NCBI GenBank assembly: GCA_034520625.1
Contig: JAXHNI010000013.1
Span: 62,001 to 126,000 of the forward strand
From: JAANXG01 sp034520625
GTDB lineage: Bacteria > Pseudomonadota > Gammaproteobacteria > Arenicellales > JAANXG01
Direction of reading: 5' to 3'
DNA length: 64,000 bases
A program made the position numbers and the translations under genes. The notes beneath the pieces were generated by a model, which saw only the letters and a list, made by a program, of their open reading frames with translations, ran no database searches and had not been told where the DNA came from. This document shows, in pieces, positions 56,216 to 64,000 of the stretch (positions are counted from its first letter, which is position 1; each line of letters starts with the position of its first letter).

Positions 56216-57286
56216 TTATTGTGCCGGATTCGCGCATCCGGGTGGCGTGTCACTGCCCCGCTCGACCAGACGTACCGGGAACGTCAGTTCGTGGGCTTCT
56301 GTTCCCGGTATCTTCGAGATACTGGGACCACGCGTCGCTTCCAGCGGCAATTCACAAACCATGGATGCGGCAGTCACTGCCATTTCCCGTATCGGCAGTG
56401 CGATTGTGGTGATTCCGGACCCCCAGAACTCGAACCAGTCGGGATCATCGTAGCCGATCAGGGAAATATCCCGGGGCACTTCGAACCCCGTTTCCCGAAT
56501 CGCATTGAGCGTGCCGAGCGTGAATCGCGAGCTGCCCAGCACGATTCCCGATGGTCGGTCGGACGTACCTAGCCACGAAATGGCTGTCTTGTATCCAAAC
56601 TCAGGCTTGGGAGGGCCCAGGGCGACGGCGGCGGTGGCGTCGGGAAACCCGGCAACGGCGCGGCGAAATCCTTCGACTCGGGCCGTGCCGGTGCTGAGTG
56701 TTTCACTGCCCCCGCCGATATAGGCGATTCGCTTGTGACCCAGCTCGAGCAGGCGTCGGCCGGCTTGGAAGGTGGCAGTAGTATCGTCGGCAACCACCAC
56801 GTCAGCTTCAACCAGGGGATGCCTTCGTACGAGCTGTTTGCAGGGCACGTTCCGCAGCAGGTCAGCGGTTTCAGGGCGCAAATCGGCCACCGGCGTTATG
56901 ATGATGCCGCGGGTGCGTGCCTCGCACAGTGCCCGCACGTGGCGCAGCTCGAGATCCGGATCGTCCTCGGATATCGCCAGCACGAGCTGCATGCCCGACG
57001 CGGCCACGGTCTCGGCAATAGACCGGGCAATGGCGCTGTAGAAGTGATTCTCGACATCGGGAAGGATGAACCCAACGATATTCGACTGCGCACCCCGCAT
57101 CACCTTGGCCGCGGCATCGGGGATGTAGCCCATACTGGCCGCGGCGGCGCGCACCCGTTCCTTGGTTCCAGTACCGATCAGCGGCGAGTCGTTCAGGGCT
57201 CTGGATACCGTGGCGTGGGAAACGCCGAGCTCTGCTGCAATGTCCTTGATCGTCGGTCCGTTGCGGGTTCTCTTTAAGCCGGCCAT
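56216..57286 (-). CDS. LacI-family transcriptional regulator
   Basis: 356 residues. The helix-turn-helix lies at the N-terminus (TIKDIAAELGVSHATVSRAL, about residues 12-31) with the hinge region after AAAKVMRGAQSNIVGF. A periplasmic-binding-protein-like effector domain follows (VGFILPDVENHFYSAIARSI, GIIITPVADLR, RPSGIVLGSSRFTLG). It is divergent from the tct operon, 211 bases apart. The 22-bp palindrome at 57392-57413 over the tct promoter is the expected operator. The effector is probably the imported carboxylate or a breakdown product. Confidence 0.93.
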   Translation of the reverse strand: MAGLKRTRNGPTIKDIAAELGVSHATVSRALNDSPLIGTGTKERVRAAAASMGYIPDAAAKVMRGAQSNIVGFILPDVENHFYSAIARSIAETVAASGMQLVLAISEDDPDLELRHVRALCEARTRGIIITPVADLRPETADLLRNVPCKQLVRRHPLVEADVVVADDTTATFQAGRRLLELGHKRIAYIGGGSETLSTGTARVEGFRRAVAGFPDATAAVALGPPKPEFGYKTAISWLGTSDRPSGIVLGSSRFTLGTLNAIRETGFEVPRDISLIGYDDPDWFEFWGSGITTIALPIREMAVTAASMVCELPLEATRGPSISKIPGTEAHELTFPVRLVERGSDTPPGCANPAQ

Positions 57287-57368
57287 GAGCTGCTCGTTAC
57301 GGTGCGGGCAGGGTTGCTGAAAGACAGGGGCATTCCTCCGGATCAGTACGCATATTCTGGTGGTGGTC

Positions 57369-57396
57369 TTGACAGGAGGATAGTGTAATCTGTAAT
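57369..57396 (+). promoter_or_regulatory. Sigma70 promoter of the tct operon
   Basis: TTGACA (57369-57374), a 16-base spacer and TGTAAT (57391-57396). Strong match to consensus, about 100 bases before the tctC ATG. Confidence 0.75.
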
Positions 57397-57413
57397 GTAC
57401 ACGTGTGCATTAC
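57392..57413. promoter_or_regulatory. Near-perfect 22-bp palindrome, probable LacI-type operator
   Basis: Half-sites GTAATG and CATTAC flank the symmetric core ACACGTGT; 20 of 22 positions are self-complementary. It overlaps the -10 box and presumed start site of the tct promoter, where a repressor would block initiation. Confidence 0.8.
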
Positions 57414-57497
57414 GCATTTGGGGCTGATAGCTCCACCCAATACACAAATTTGCTCAAGCTTTGAGCAATACGACATCACAGATGGGGAGCCTAATTC

Positions 57498-58475
57498 ATG
57501 TCAATCTCACGCTACGTTCTGCCGTTGCTGCTGTTTGCTTCGATCACGTTTCCGGGAACGTCCTCGGCCGCGGACTGGCCCACCAACAACATCCGCATGA
57601 TCGTGCCGTTCAGCGCCGGCGGCTCGATCGATCGTTTCGCCCGTGGGCTGGCCCAGCACTGGGAGGAACGCCTGGATGGCGTTTCCATCGTGGTGGAGAA
57701 CCGCTCCGGTGCCAGTGGTCTTCTCGGTGCACGCACCTTCCTCGGCTCGGAAGCCGACGGCCACACCATGTTCGTCGGCATTCAGCCGACGCTGAGCATG
57801 AACATCGTCGTCCAGAACGCGCCCTTCTCGCTTGATGACTTTGCCTTCGTCAACATGGAGCAGCGCGACTACGGGAGCGTGGTGGTGCGGGCCGAATCGC
57901 CATACCAGACCATTCACGATTTCGTGGACGAAGCCCGCGCCAAGCCCGGAGAGTTGTCAGTGGCCATGATCCAGGGCGGCGGTACGACACTGTTCGGTTT
58001 ATCCATGATTCAGGCACTTGATCTGGACGTCCGGGTGGTGACCTTTGACGGCGGCGGGGAGCTGCGAACCAACATGCTTGGCGGACATAGCGACGTCACC
58101 ATCTCGGGAGCGTTCGGGGACCTTGCCCTGGGGGACCAGGTTCGAGTGCTTACGGTGGCCTCGGAAAGCCGATTTCCCGGCCACCCGGATGCGCCACCGA
58201 TCAACGAGGCGTATGACGGCATCGACGTTCCCGCGCTCGGCGACAGCCGTTTCCTGGCAGTCCACAGCTCCTTCGCCCGTGAAAACCCCGAGGCATTCGC
58301 CACCCTGGTTGAAAGTTACCGGGAAACCTTCGAGAGTGAGAAATACCAGGCCTATATGGCGGAAACCGGCTCCGACGTCATCTCCGGCTACATCGGGCCC
58401 GACGACACCACCCGGCTCGCCAACGAGCTGCACGAGGTGGTCCAAGGTCTCTCCGATGTGCTGAGAGCCGAGTAA
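57498..58475 (+). CDS. tctC: Tripartite tricarboxylate transporter substrate-binding protein TctC
   Basis: 325-residue periplasmic binding protein of the TctC/Bug family. A signal peptide (SISRYVLPLLLFASI ... SSAA) is followed by WPTNNIRMIVPFSAGGSIDR, the typical start of the mature fold. VVENRSGASGLLGARTFLGS and the closing FESEKYQAYMAETGSDV also match the family. It captures a carboxylate and hands it to TctAB. First gene of the operon. Confidence 0.93.
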   Translation: MSISRYVLPLLLFASITFPGTSSAADWPTNNIRMIVPFSAGGSIDRFARGLAQHWEERLDGVSIVVENRSGASGLLGARTFLGSEADGHTMFVGIQPTLSMNIVVQNAPFSLDDFAFVNMEQRDYGSVVVRAESPYQTIHDFVDEARAKPGELSVAMIQGGGTTLFGLSMIQALDLDVRVVTFDGGGELRTNMLGGHSDVTISGAFGDLALGDQVRVLTVASESRFPGHPDAPPINEAYDGIDVPALGDSRFLAVHSSFARENPEAFATLVESYRETFESEKYQAYMAETGSDVISGYIGPDDTTRLANELHEVVQGLSDVLRAE

Positions 58476-58558
58476 AACCAATGCACTGCGGGCGGCACTC
58501 GCCGCCCGCAATGCGAAGGCCGGCCCCGGCCGCGAAACCATACCCGGACCAGGAAGCG

Positions 58559-59050
58559 ATGACAGGCGACAGCTTGATGGACAGACTTCGAGCGTTGGCG
58601 GGCGAGCTTCTCGTGCCGGCCCTGTTGCTCACCTACGCTACCGACTACTACCTCGAAGTACGCGCCCTGCCCCAGCCGGAGACCAATCTCCTGCTGATCG
58701 AGCCCGTCTATTTCATTCTCCTCGGCTGCTTCGTGCTGTTTTCCGCAGGACGGGTGCGAGCAACCTTCGGCTCCGACCGTCAGTCAACGTTAGACGAATT
58801 CCCGGACGCCGGGCGGCTGTTTTCCTGGAAGTCCCTGACTTTCGTGGCCATAACCGTCACATACGCCGTGCTGATGCCGGTACTGGGTTTCGTCGTCACC
58901 AGCCTCTTTTACATCGTCTCGCTCTCCCTCTTTCTGGGAGTCCGCTCGGTCGCGGCGCTGTCGCTAATGCCGCTGATCACCGTGACCCTGTTGTACGTGG
59001 GCATGGAATGGTGGCTGCGCCTTCCATTGCCCAAGGGAATCCTGCTGTGA
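58559..59050 (+). CDS. tctB: Tripartite tricarboxylate transporter small membrane subunit TctB
   Basis: 163 residues from the ATG at 58559 (AGGAAG upstream), with four hydrophobic segments. Examples are VYFILLGCFVLFSAGRV and TFVAITVTYAVLMPVLGFVV, and the tail is MEWWLRLPLPKG, a TctB-like ending. Small and poorly conserved, it is assigned mainly by position between tctC and tctA. Confidence 0.85.
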   Translation: MTGDSLMDRLRALAGELLVPALLLTYATDYYLEVRALPQPETNLLLIEPVYFILLGCFVLFSAGRVRATFGSDRQSTLDEFPDAGRLFSWKSLTFVAITVTYAVLMPVLGFVVTSLFYIVSLSLFLGVRSVAALSLMPLITVTLLYVGMEWWLRLPLPKGILL

Positions 59051-59099
59051 GCGGCCGGCGGCACATGAGAGCCCTTTCCTTGACCCGGACATGAGGTGA

Positions 59100-60614
59100 A
59101 TGATGCTGGATTTCGCCGTCATAGGTCAGGGACTGTCCCTGCTGCTGGAGCTGAATGTCATCGTGATGCTCGTGCTCGGGCTTCTGTTCGGAACTATCAC
59201 GGGGGCGATTCCCGGCTTCAGCACGCCTCTTGCGATCAGCGTCATGCTGCCGCTCACATTCACCATGACGCCGCTGGTTTCCATTGTCTTCCTGACAGCG
59301 GTGTACGCAGGCGGGAACTTCGGGTCATCGATATCCGCGATACTGTTGAACATTCCCGGCTCGCCCCAGGCCATCGTTACCGGCCTCGACGGCTACCCCC
59401 TGACGCGCCAGGGACGCGCCCACGAGGCACTGGGGACTTCAGTGGCCGCTTCGGCGACCGGAAATCTGATCGGTTCCCTGTTCCTGATCCTCGTCATGCC
59501 GCTGATTGTCGTGGTCGCCCTGATGTTCGGCCCCCCGGAGATGTTCCTGGTGGGCGTGCTGGGGCTGGTGGTGATCGCCGCTCTGCACCGCAGTTTCCTG
59601 AAGGCCATGATTGCGGGAATGTTCGGCGTGATGGTCAGCACCATCGGCATGACATCGACGGGGGCCATCCGCGGCACTCACGGCTACTTCGAGCTGATGG
59701 ACGGGATCCCCGTGATTCCCGCGCTGGTGGGGCTGATCGGCTTCTCCGAGCTCTACTACATGCTGCAGAAGGCCTACGTCTCGGAGGTGCGAATGCCCGG
59801 CCGCGACTGGCGGGGAACATGGCGGCAGTTGATGTTGGGCTATCGCACCACTTTTAGTTATCCGCTGGCCCTGCTCCGCTCCAGCAGTATCGGCGTGCTG
59901 ATTGGCGCCCTGCCCGGGGCGGGCGCAACCATATCCAGTGTGGTCAGCTACAACGAGGCGCACCGTGCCTCAAGGACTCCGGAAACATTCGGTAAAGGCT
60001 CGTCCGAGGGGCTGGTCAGCGCGGAGTCGGCCAACAACGCATCGGAAGGCGGGGCCCTCGCTCTCATGCTGGCCCTGGGAATTCCCGGCGGGCTGGCCAC
60101 CGCCGTCCTGATCGGCGCCCTGATGCTGCAGGGGCTGGTGCCCGGACCGCGTCTGTTCCTGGACGAACCCGAACTCGTCTATGGGGTAATGCTCGCCCAG
60201 TTTCTGACCTCGGCGCTGCTGCTGGTGGTCGGACTCGCGGTCTGCTTCTACGCCGCACGAATCGTCAATGTCACCACCGCCATTCTCATCCCATTGATTG
60301 CTGTGTTCTCGATCATCGGCACCTACGCGATCAATCTGTTGATGTTTGACGTAGTCCTAATGTTGATATTCGCCGCACTGGGCATCCTGCTGAGGCGCTA
60401 CGACTATCCGCTCATCGCCGTTGTGCTGGGCCTGGTGCTGGGACCGATCCTGGACCAGCAGCTCCTCAGAGTCCATCAGACCTTCGGCGAGGTTGACCTT
60501 CAGATTTTTCTGAATCGGCCGGTAAGCGCGGTGCTGCTGATTATCCTGGCAGTCAGCGTCGTGCCGTTCGTCCTGCGCCTGCTCGGCTTCGTACGCCGCA
60601 ACGGCTCCCGGTAA
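59100..60614 (+). CDS. tctA: Tripartite tricarboxylate transporter large permease TctA
   Basis: 504 residues, about twelve membrane helices. Family signatures are LFGTITGAIPGFSTPLAISV, YAGGNFGSSISAILLNIPGS and GALPGAGATISSVVSYNEAH. The duplicated Gly/Pro-rich GxIPG segments are diagnostic of TctA. It forms the transport channel with TctB. A second ATG at 59103 could be the start. Confidence 0.96.
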   Translation: MMLDFAVIGQGLSLLLELNVIVMLVLGLLFGTITGAIPGFSTPLAISVMLPLTFTMTPLVSIVFLTAVYAGGNFGSSISAILLNIPGSPQAIVTGLDGYPLTRQGRAHEALGTSVAASATGNLIGSLFLILVMPLIVVVALMFGPPEMFLVGVLGLVVIAALHRSFLKAMIAGMFGVMVSTIGMTSTGAIRGTHGYFELMDGIPVIPALVGLIGFSELYYMLQKAYVSEVRMPGRDWRGTWRQLMLGYRTTFSYPLALLRSSSIGVLIGALPGAGATISSVVSYNEAHRASRTPETFGKGSSEGLVSAESANNASEGGALALMLALGIPGGLATAVLIGALMLQGLVPGPRLFLDEPELVYGVMLAQFLTSALLLVVGLAVCFYAARIVNVTTAILIPLIAVFSIIGTYAINLLMFDVVLMLIFAALGILLRRYDYPLIAVVLGLVLGPILDQQLLRVHQTFGEVDLQIFLNRPVSAVLLIILAVSVVPFVLRLLGFVRRNGSR

Positions 60615-60628
60615 AAGATAACCAGCTT

Positions 60629-61795
60629 ATGAGAATCACCGAAATACGGGATATTTCAGTACGGCTCGAAGGCGATGTCTCCAATGCCGTGGTGAGCTTC
60701 TCCGAACATGATGTAACCCTGCTCGCCTTGGTGACCGACGTGGTACGGAACGGGCGGCCTGTCACGGGCCTTGCCTTCAACTCCATCGGCCGTTTTGCCC
60801 AGTCCGGGATCCTGCGCCACCGGATCAATCCCAGGGTTCTGGCTGCAGCGCCCGATGAGCTGTTGGCAGAAGATCGGAATCTCTTCTGCCCCGGGCGCGT
60901 CGTCAATGCAGCCATGCGCAACGAGAAACCCGGCGGTCACGGCGACCGCGCCGGAGCGGTCGCAGCGCTGGAGTTGGCGATCTGGGATGTCAATGCCCGT
61001 CTACTCGACGAGCCCGCTTACGCTACGATAGCGCGCAATTTCGGCCTGCCGGTGGAGCGCAGACCCGTGCCGGTCTACGCGGCGGGCGGTTACTACTATG
61101 CCAATGGCTCCCGGAGTCGTCTTCGCGACGAGCTGCTTCATTACCGCGACATGGGTTTCGATTCCTTCAAGATGAAGATCGGAGGCACGAGCCTCGAAGA
61201 AGATATGGAGCGGATCGAAACGGCGCTGGAGGTGGCCGGCAGCGGCGACCGACTGGCCGTGGATGCCAACGGGCGATTCGACCTCGCCCAGGCCCATCTC
61301 TACGCCAAGGCGATCGAGCCCCTGGGGCTGCGCTGGTATGAGGAGCCTGGCGACCCCCTCGACTATGCGTCCAATAGTAAGTTGACGGCCGAATACCCGA
61401 CTCCAGTCGCCACCGGAGAAAACCTGTTCAGCTGGCCCGATGTGCGCAATCTTGTCAATTTCGGCGGCATGCGCCCCCGGATCGATGTGTTCCAGATGGA
61501 TGCGGGGCTCAGCTACGGCCTTGGTGAATATGCGCACATGATCGATGTCATGGAGGCGGAAGGCTTCAACCGCGAGCAGGCTTTCCCCCACGGCGGCCAC
61601 CTGATCAATCTGCATATCGCCGCAGGCCTGGGACTCGGGGGCTGCGAGGCCTACCCGGGCGTGTTCCAGCCCTTCGGGGGTTATCCCGCTGCATGCAACA
61701 TCGGCGATGGCGTCGTATGGCCGACGGATGCGCCGGGATTCGGTCTGGAACAGAAGGTCGAGCTGGCCCCGCACATCGCGCGGCTGCTCGATTGA
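60629..61795 (+). CDS. Enolase-superfamily dehydratase, D(-)-tartrate dehydratase-like
   Basis: 388 residues. The KxK catalytic motif is FKMKIGG with Lys183 as presumed base; metal ligands lie in LAVDANGRFD, WYEEPGDP and TGENLF. The second acid/base His is in AFPHGGH at about residue 321. These positions, the total length and GLGLGGCEAYPGVFQPFGG fit the D-tartrate dehydratase (TarD) group characterised in Bradyrhizobium japonicum, which makes oxaloacetate from D-tartrate. The actual substrate could be a related 2-hydroxy or 2,3-dihydroxy acid. Position after tctA suggests it acts on the imported compound. Confidence 0.85.
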   Translation: MRITEIRDISVRLEGDVSNAVVSFSEHDVTLLALVTDVVRNGRPVTGLAFNSIGRFAQSGILRHRINPRVLAAAPDELLAEDRNLFCPGRVVNAAMRNEKPGGHGDRAGAVAALELAIWDVNARLLDEPAYATIARNFGLPVERRPVPVYAAGGYYYANGSRSRLRDELLHYRDMGFDSFKMKIGGTSLEEDMERIETALEVAGSGDRLAVDANGRFDLAQAHLYAKAIEPLGLRWYEEPGDPLDYASNSKLTAEYPTPVATGENLFSWPDVRNLVNFGGMRPRIDVFQMDAGLSYGLGEYAHMIDVMEAEGFNREQAFPHGGHLINLHIAAGLGLGGCEAYPGVFQPFGGYPAACNIGDGVVWPTDAPGFGLEQKVELAPHIARLLD

Positions 61796-61832
61796 GATGA
61801 ATATGAGTTTCTGCACCCAGGAGACAGAGAAT

Positions 61833-62744
61833 ATGCGGATAGGCATCATCGGATGCGGAGCGATGGGGTCGGTCTATGCCGGCCTTCTGGCCGAGGCGGG
61901 CAACGAGGTGCTCGTCGTCGACCGCTGGCGCGAGCACGTCGAAGCGATCGAGCGCGACGGGCTGCGGGTCGAGGGCGCAAGCGGCGACCGGCGCATGAGC
62001 TTGCGCGCTTTCACCACCCCGCCCGTCGAGCGGGTCGACATGCTGGTCATCGCGGTCAAGGCAGCAAACGCCGGCGCGGCAGCTGCGGCGGCGCGCGACA
62101 TGATCGACTCGCGGACCGTGGTGATTGCCATCCAGAACGGCCTGGGCAGCGCCGACGATGTGGCGGCGGAACTGGGCGGCGACCGCTTGATTGTCGGAAT
62201 CGCCGGCGGTTTCGGGGCCTCGCTGAAGGGTCCGGGTCATGCGCACCATAACGGCATGAACGTCATTCGCATGGGCGCCTACGCCGGGCTCGCTTTCGGC
62301 GACGTCGAACGCTGTGTCGACGTATGGAGCACAGCCGGTTTCACCACCGAGGCTGCCCGCGACATTCGGGTCATGCAATGGGAAAAGCTCATCTGCAACG
62401 CCGCCTACAGCGCACCCTGCGCGCTCACGGGCATGACCGTGGGCCAGGCGATGGACGACCCCGAGATCGGCCCGGTAAGCCGCGCCGCGGCGACCGAGGC
62501 CTGGGAAGTGGCGCGCGCTCTCGATATACCCATCGACGTTGGCGATCCGGTCGCCCATGTCCGTGATTTCGCGTCCCGCATTCCCGATGCGAAACCGTCG
62601 CTGCTGCTGGATGTGGAGGCGGGCCGCCCCTGCGAGATCGACTACATAAACGGCGCTGTGCCGCGCGAGGCGGCGAAGGTTGGACGCCAGGCGCCGGTCA
62701 ACATGACGCTGACGCACCTCGTGCGCCGGATGCAGGCGCAGTAG
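61833..62744 (+). CDS. 2-dehydropantoate 2-reductase-like (ketopantoate reductase family)
   Basis: 303 residues from the ATG at 61833 (CCAGGAGACAGAG upstream). The N-terminal Rossmann motif is IGIIGCGAMGSVYAGLL, with VVIAIQNGLGS and MQWEKLICNAAYSAPCALTG (family Lys/Asn/Ser site). Biosynthetic PanE makes pantoate, but many operon-borne paralogues reduce other 2-oxo acids or oxidise hydroxy acids. In this catabolic setting the latter is more likely. Confidence 0.85.
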   Translation: MRIGIIGCGAMGSVYAGLLAEAGNEVLVVDRWREHVEAIERDGLRVEGASGDRRMSLRAFTTPPVERVDMLVIAVKAANAGAAAAAARDMIDSRTVVIAIQNGLGSADDVAAELGGDRLIVGIAGGFGASLKGPGHAHHNGMNVIRMGAYAGLAFGDVERCVDVWSTAGFTTEAARDIRVMQWEKLICNAAYSAPCALTGMTVGQAMDDPEIGPVSRAAATEAWEVARALDIPIDVGDPVAHVRDFASRIPDAKPSLLLDVEAGRPCEIDYINGAVPREAAKVGRQAPVNMTLTHLVRRMQAQ

Positions 62745-62759
62745 CGCACCTCCATCCGG

Positions 62760-64000
62760 ATGCCCAGTACCAGACGAGTCACAGTGGCCGGCCGCGCGCT
62801 CTACGAGAAGATCTTCGACAGCCGCGTCGTCCGGGAAGTGTTGCCGGGGCGTTATCAACTGTTCGTTGATCTGCATCTGGTCAACGAGGTCTCGAGTCCC
62901 CAGGCCTTCGAGGCCCTGCAGGAGCGGGGCCTGGATGTGCGCTTTCCGGATCGGACGATTGCGACGGCGGACCATGCCGTCGCCACCCGAGGCAACCCCG
63001 TGCTTGACGGCAGCCCGGAGAACATCCGCCAGGTCCTGAAGCTGCGAGACAATGCCCGCAAACACGCGTTGCCGTATCTGGACCCGGAGCGAGGCGAGCA
63101 CGGCATCCTGCACGTCCTCGCGCCGGAGCGCGGCATGGTGATGCCGGGTATGACCCTGGCGTGCGGGGACAGTCACTCTTCCACCCACGGAGCATTCGGC
63201 GCGCTGGCCTTCGGAATCGGAACCTCTCAAGTCCGCGACGTGTTGGCGAGCCAGTCCCTGCTGATGGAAAAACTGCGTGTGCGGAGAATCTCCGTTGAAG
63301 GCCGGCTCGGTCCCGGCGTCTACGCCAAGGACCTGGCCCTCCACCTGATCCGCCTGTTGGGGTCCAAGGGAGGAGTCGGTTTCGCCCACGAATTCGCGGG
63401 GCCGGTGGTCGAGGCCATGGACATGGAAGCGCGCATGACTCTGTGCAATATGGCAGTGGAGGGCGGCGCGCGCTGTGGTTATGTCGAGCCCGACGACGTA
63501 ACTTTCAGCTACCTCAAGGGCCGCGAGCATGCGCCGTCGGCGCGCGCGTGGAACCGCTGCCAGGCGTATTGGCGTACCTTGCGCTCCGACCCGGACGCCG
63601 AGTACGACGACATCCTCTCCCTCGACGCCGACGCCGTGCGACCCTGTGTGACCTGGGGCACGTCGCCCGACCAGAGTGTGGCGGTCGATCAACCAATCCC
63701 TCATCCTCGCAGCCTGCCGCCCGACCAGCAGGCCGCGGCCGTCGAGGCGCTCGCGTTCATGGGGCTCGAACCCGGACGCCCGATCGTCGGCACCCCGATC
63801 GACGTCGCCTTCATCGGCTCGTGCACCAACGGTCGCATCTCCGACCTGGAAGTCGTAGCGCGCCTGCTCAACCGCAGCGGCATGAAGGTCGCCCCGGCGG
63901 TGAAAGCGCTCATCGTGCCCGGATCGCGGGCGGTGCGCCAGGAACTGCACCGTCGCCAGCTCGATACTGTCCTTGAAAACGCCGGCTTCGAGGTGCGGGA
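62760..64000 (+). CDS. LeuC-like large subunit of an aconitase-family dehydratase (3' end outside window)
   Basis: About 413 codons visible, open at the window edge. Aconitase-family marks are LFVDLHLVNEVSSPQAF near the N-terminus, TLACGDSHSSTHGAFGALAF, NMAVEGGARCGYVEPDD and the cluster-ligating GSCTNGR (about residue 355). It belongs to the bacterial LeuC branch with a separate small subunit, so a leuD-like gene should follow. Homologues act on isopropylmalate, citraconate/maleate or dimethylmalate. The context suggests a catabolic hydrolyase rather than leucine synthesis, but this is not proven. Confidence 0.88.
   Translation, partial: MPSTRRVTVAGRALYEKIFDSRVVREVLPGRYQLFVDLHLVNEVSSPQAFEALQERGLDVRFPDRTIATADHAVATRGNPVLDGSPENIRQVLKLRDNARKHALPYLDPERGEHGILHVLAPERGMVMPGMTLACGDSHSSTHGAFGALAFGIGTSQVRDVLASQSLLMEKLRVRRISVEGRLGPGVYAKDLALHLIRLLGSKGGVGFAHEFAGPVVEAMDMEARMTLCNMAVEGGARCGYVEPDDVTFSYLKGREHAPSARAWNRCQAYWRTLRSDPDAEYDDILSLDADAVRPCVTWGTSPDQSVAVDQPIPHPRSLPPDQQAAAVEALAFMGLEPGRPIVGTPIDVAFIGSCTNGRISDLEVVARLLNRSGMKVAPAVKALIVPGSRAVRQELHRRQLDTVLENAGFEVR

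Noticed and set aside
57297..57479. Short minus-strand frame between lacI and tctC
   Set aside because: It overlaps the promoter-operator region, has no ribosome binding site and no protein-like sequence.
62760..64000. Leucine-biosynthesis leuCDB operon
   Set aside because: The gene follows a LacI-regulated carboxylate transporter and dehydratase genes, with no leuA or leuB upstream. A catabolic homologue is more likely, though the downstream genes are not visible.
1..64000. CRISPR arrays, prophage or complete insertion sequences
   Set aside because: No regularly spaced direct repeats, phage structural genes or transposase genes were seen; only small repeat elements are present.

Overview
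The window is one contig segment of a high-GC member of the Gammaproteobacteria. The main evidence is the order tig-clpP-clpX-lon-hupB-ppiD on the minus strand (5.0-14.1 kb), with tRNA-Val and tRNA-Asp between hupB and ppiD. GshA, FabI, a cytochrome c'/b561 pair and a PsiE-like protein fit the same assignment. I see no marker that fixes the genus. No CRISPR array, prophage or intact insertion sequence was seen.

Layout. 1-3.9 kb: a minus-strand peptide-type ABC transporter (binding protein, OppB-like and OppC-like permeases, the last cut by the window edge). 4.2-5.0 kb: fabI. 5.0-14.5 kb: the chaperone/protease block with two tRNAs, then tRNA-Leu. 14.7-16.7 kb: an EF-G-like GTPase. 17.0-24.7 kb: small membrane and regulatory genes (DUF883-like, DUF3096-like, a 5'-truncated MgtC remnant, a membrane glycosyltransferase, a CBS protein, YeiH-like, DMT and ExoD-like proteins, a frameshifted flavin reductase, and PsiE ending in a REP doublet). 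24.9-30.4 kb: a signalling operon of PAS histidine kinase, response regulator and a REC-GAF-PAS-GAF-GGDEF-EAL protein, broken by at least eleven single-base frameshifts. 30.4-32.8 kb: an MscS-type channel.

33.1-38.6 kb holds a possible polyprenyl-phosphate sugar locus: a HAD-UbiA fusion and a GT-C-type membrane glycosyltransferase on plus, converging on an SDR and a GMC-type flavin oxidoreductase with a four-cysteine motif on minus. Its gene functions parallel the decaprenyl-phosphoryl-arabinose pathway, but a GMC-fold oxidase would stand where DprE1 is expected. This is the best candidate for an undescribed system. 38.8-43.6 kb: gshA, a small membrane protein, cytochrome c' and b561, a lower-GC methyltransferase and a truncated haemoglobin. 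43.7-55.6 kb: a TPR/winged-helix-like protein of unknown role, a regulator remnant, an 8.6-kb cyclic beta-1,2-glucan synthase gene and an upstream tandem universal stress protein.

56.2-64.0 kb is a catabolic island. A LacI-type repressor diverges from tctC-tctB-tctA, a D-tartrate dehydratase-like enolase-superfamily enzyme, a ketopantoate-reductase-like protein and a LeuC-like dehydratase that runs off the window. A strong sigma70 promoter overlaps a near-perfect 22-bp palindrome between lacI and tctC. The operon looks like LacI-controlled uptake and breakdown of a hydroxy di- or tricarboxylate.
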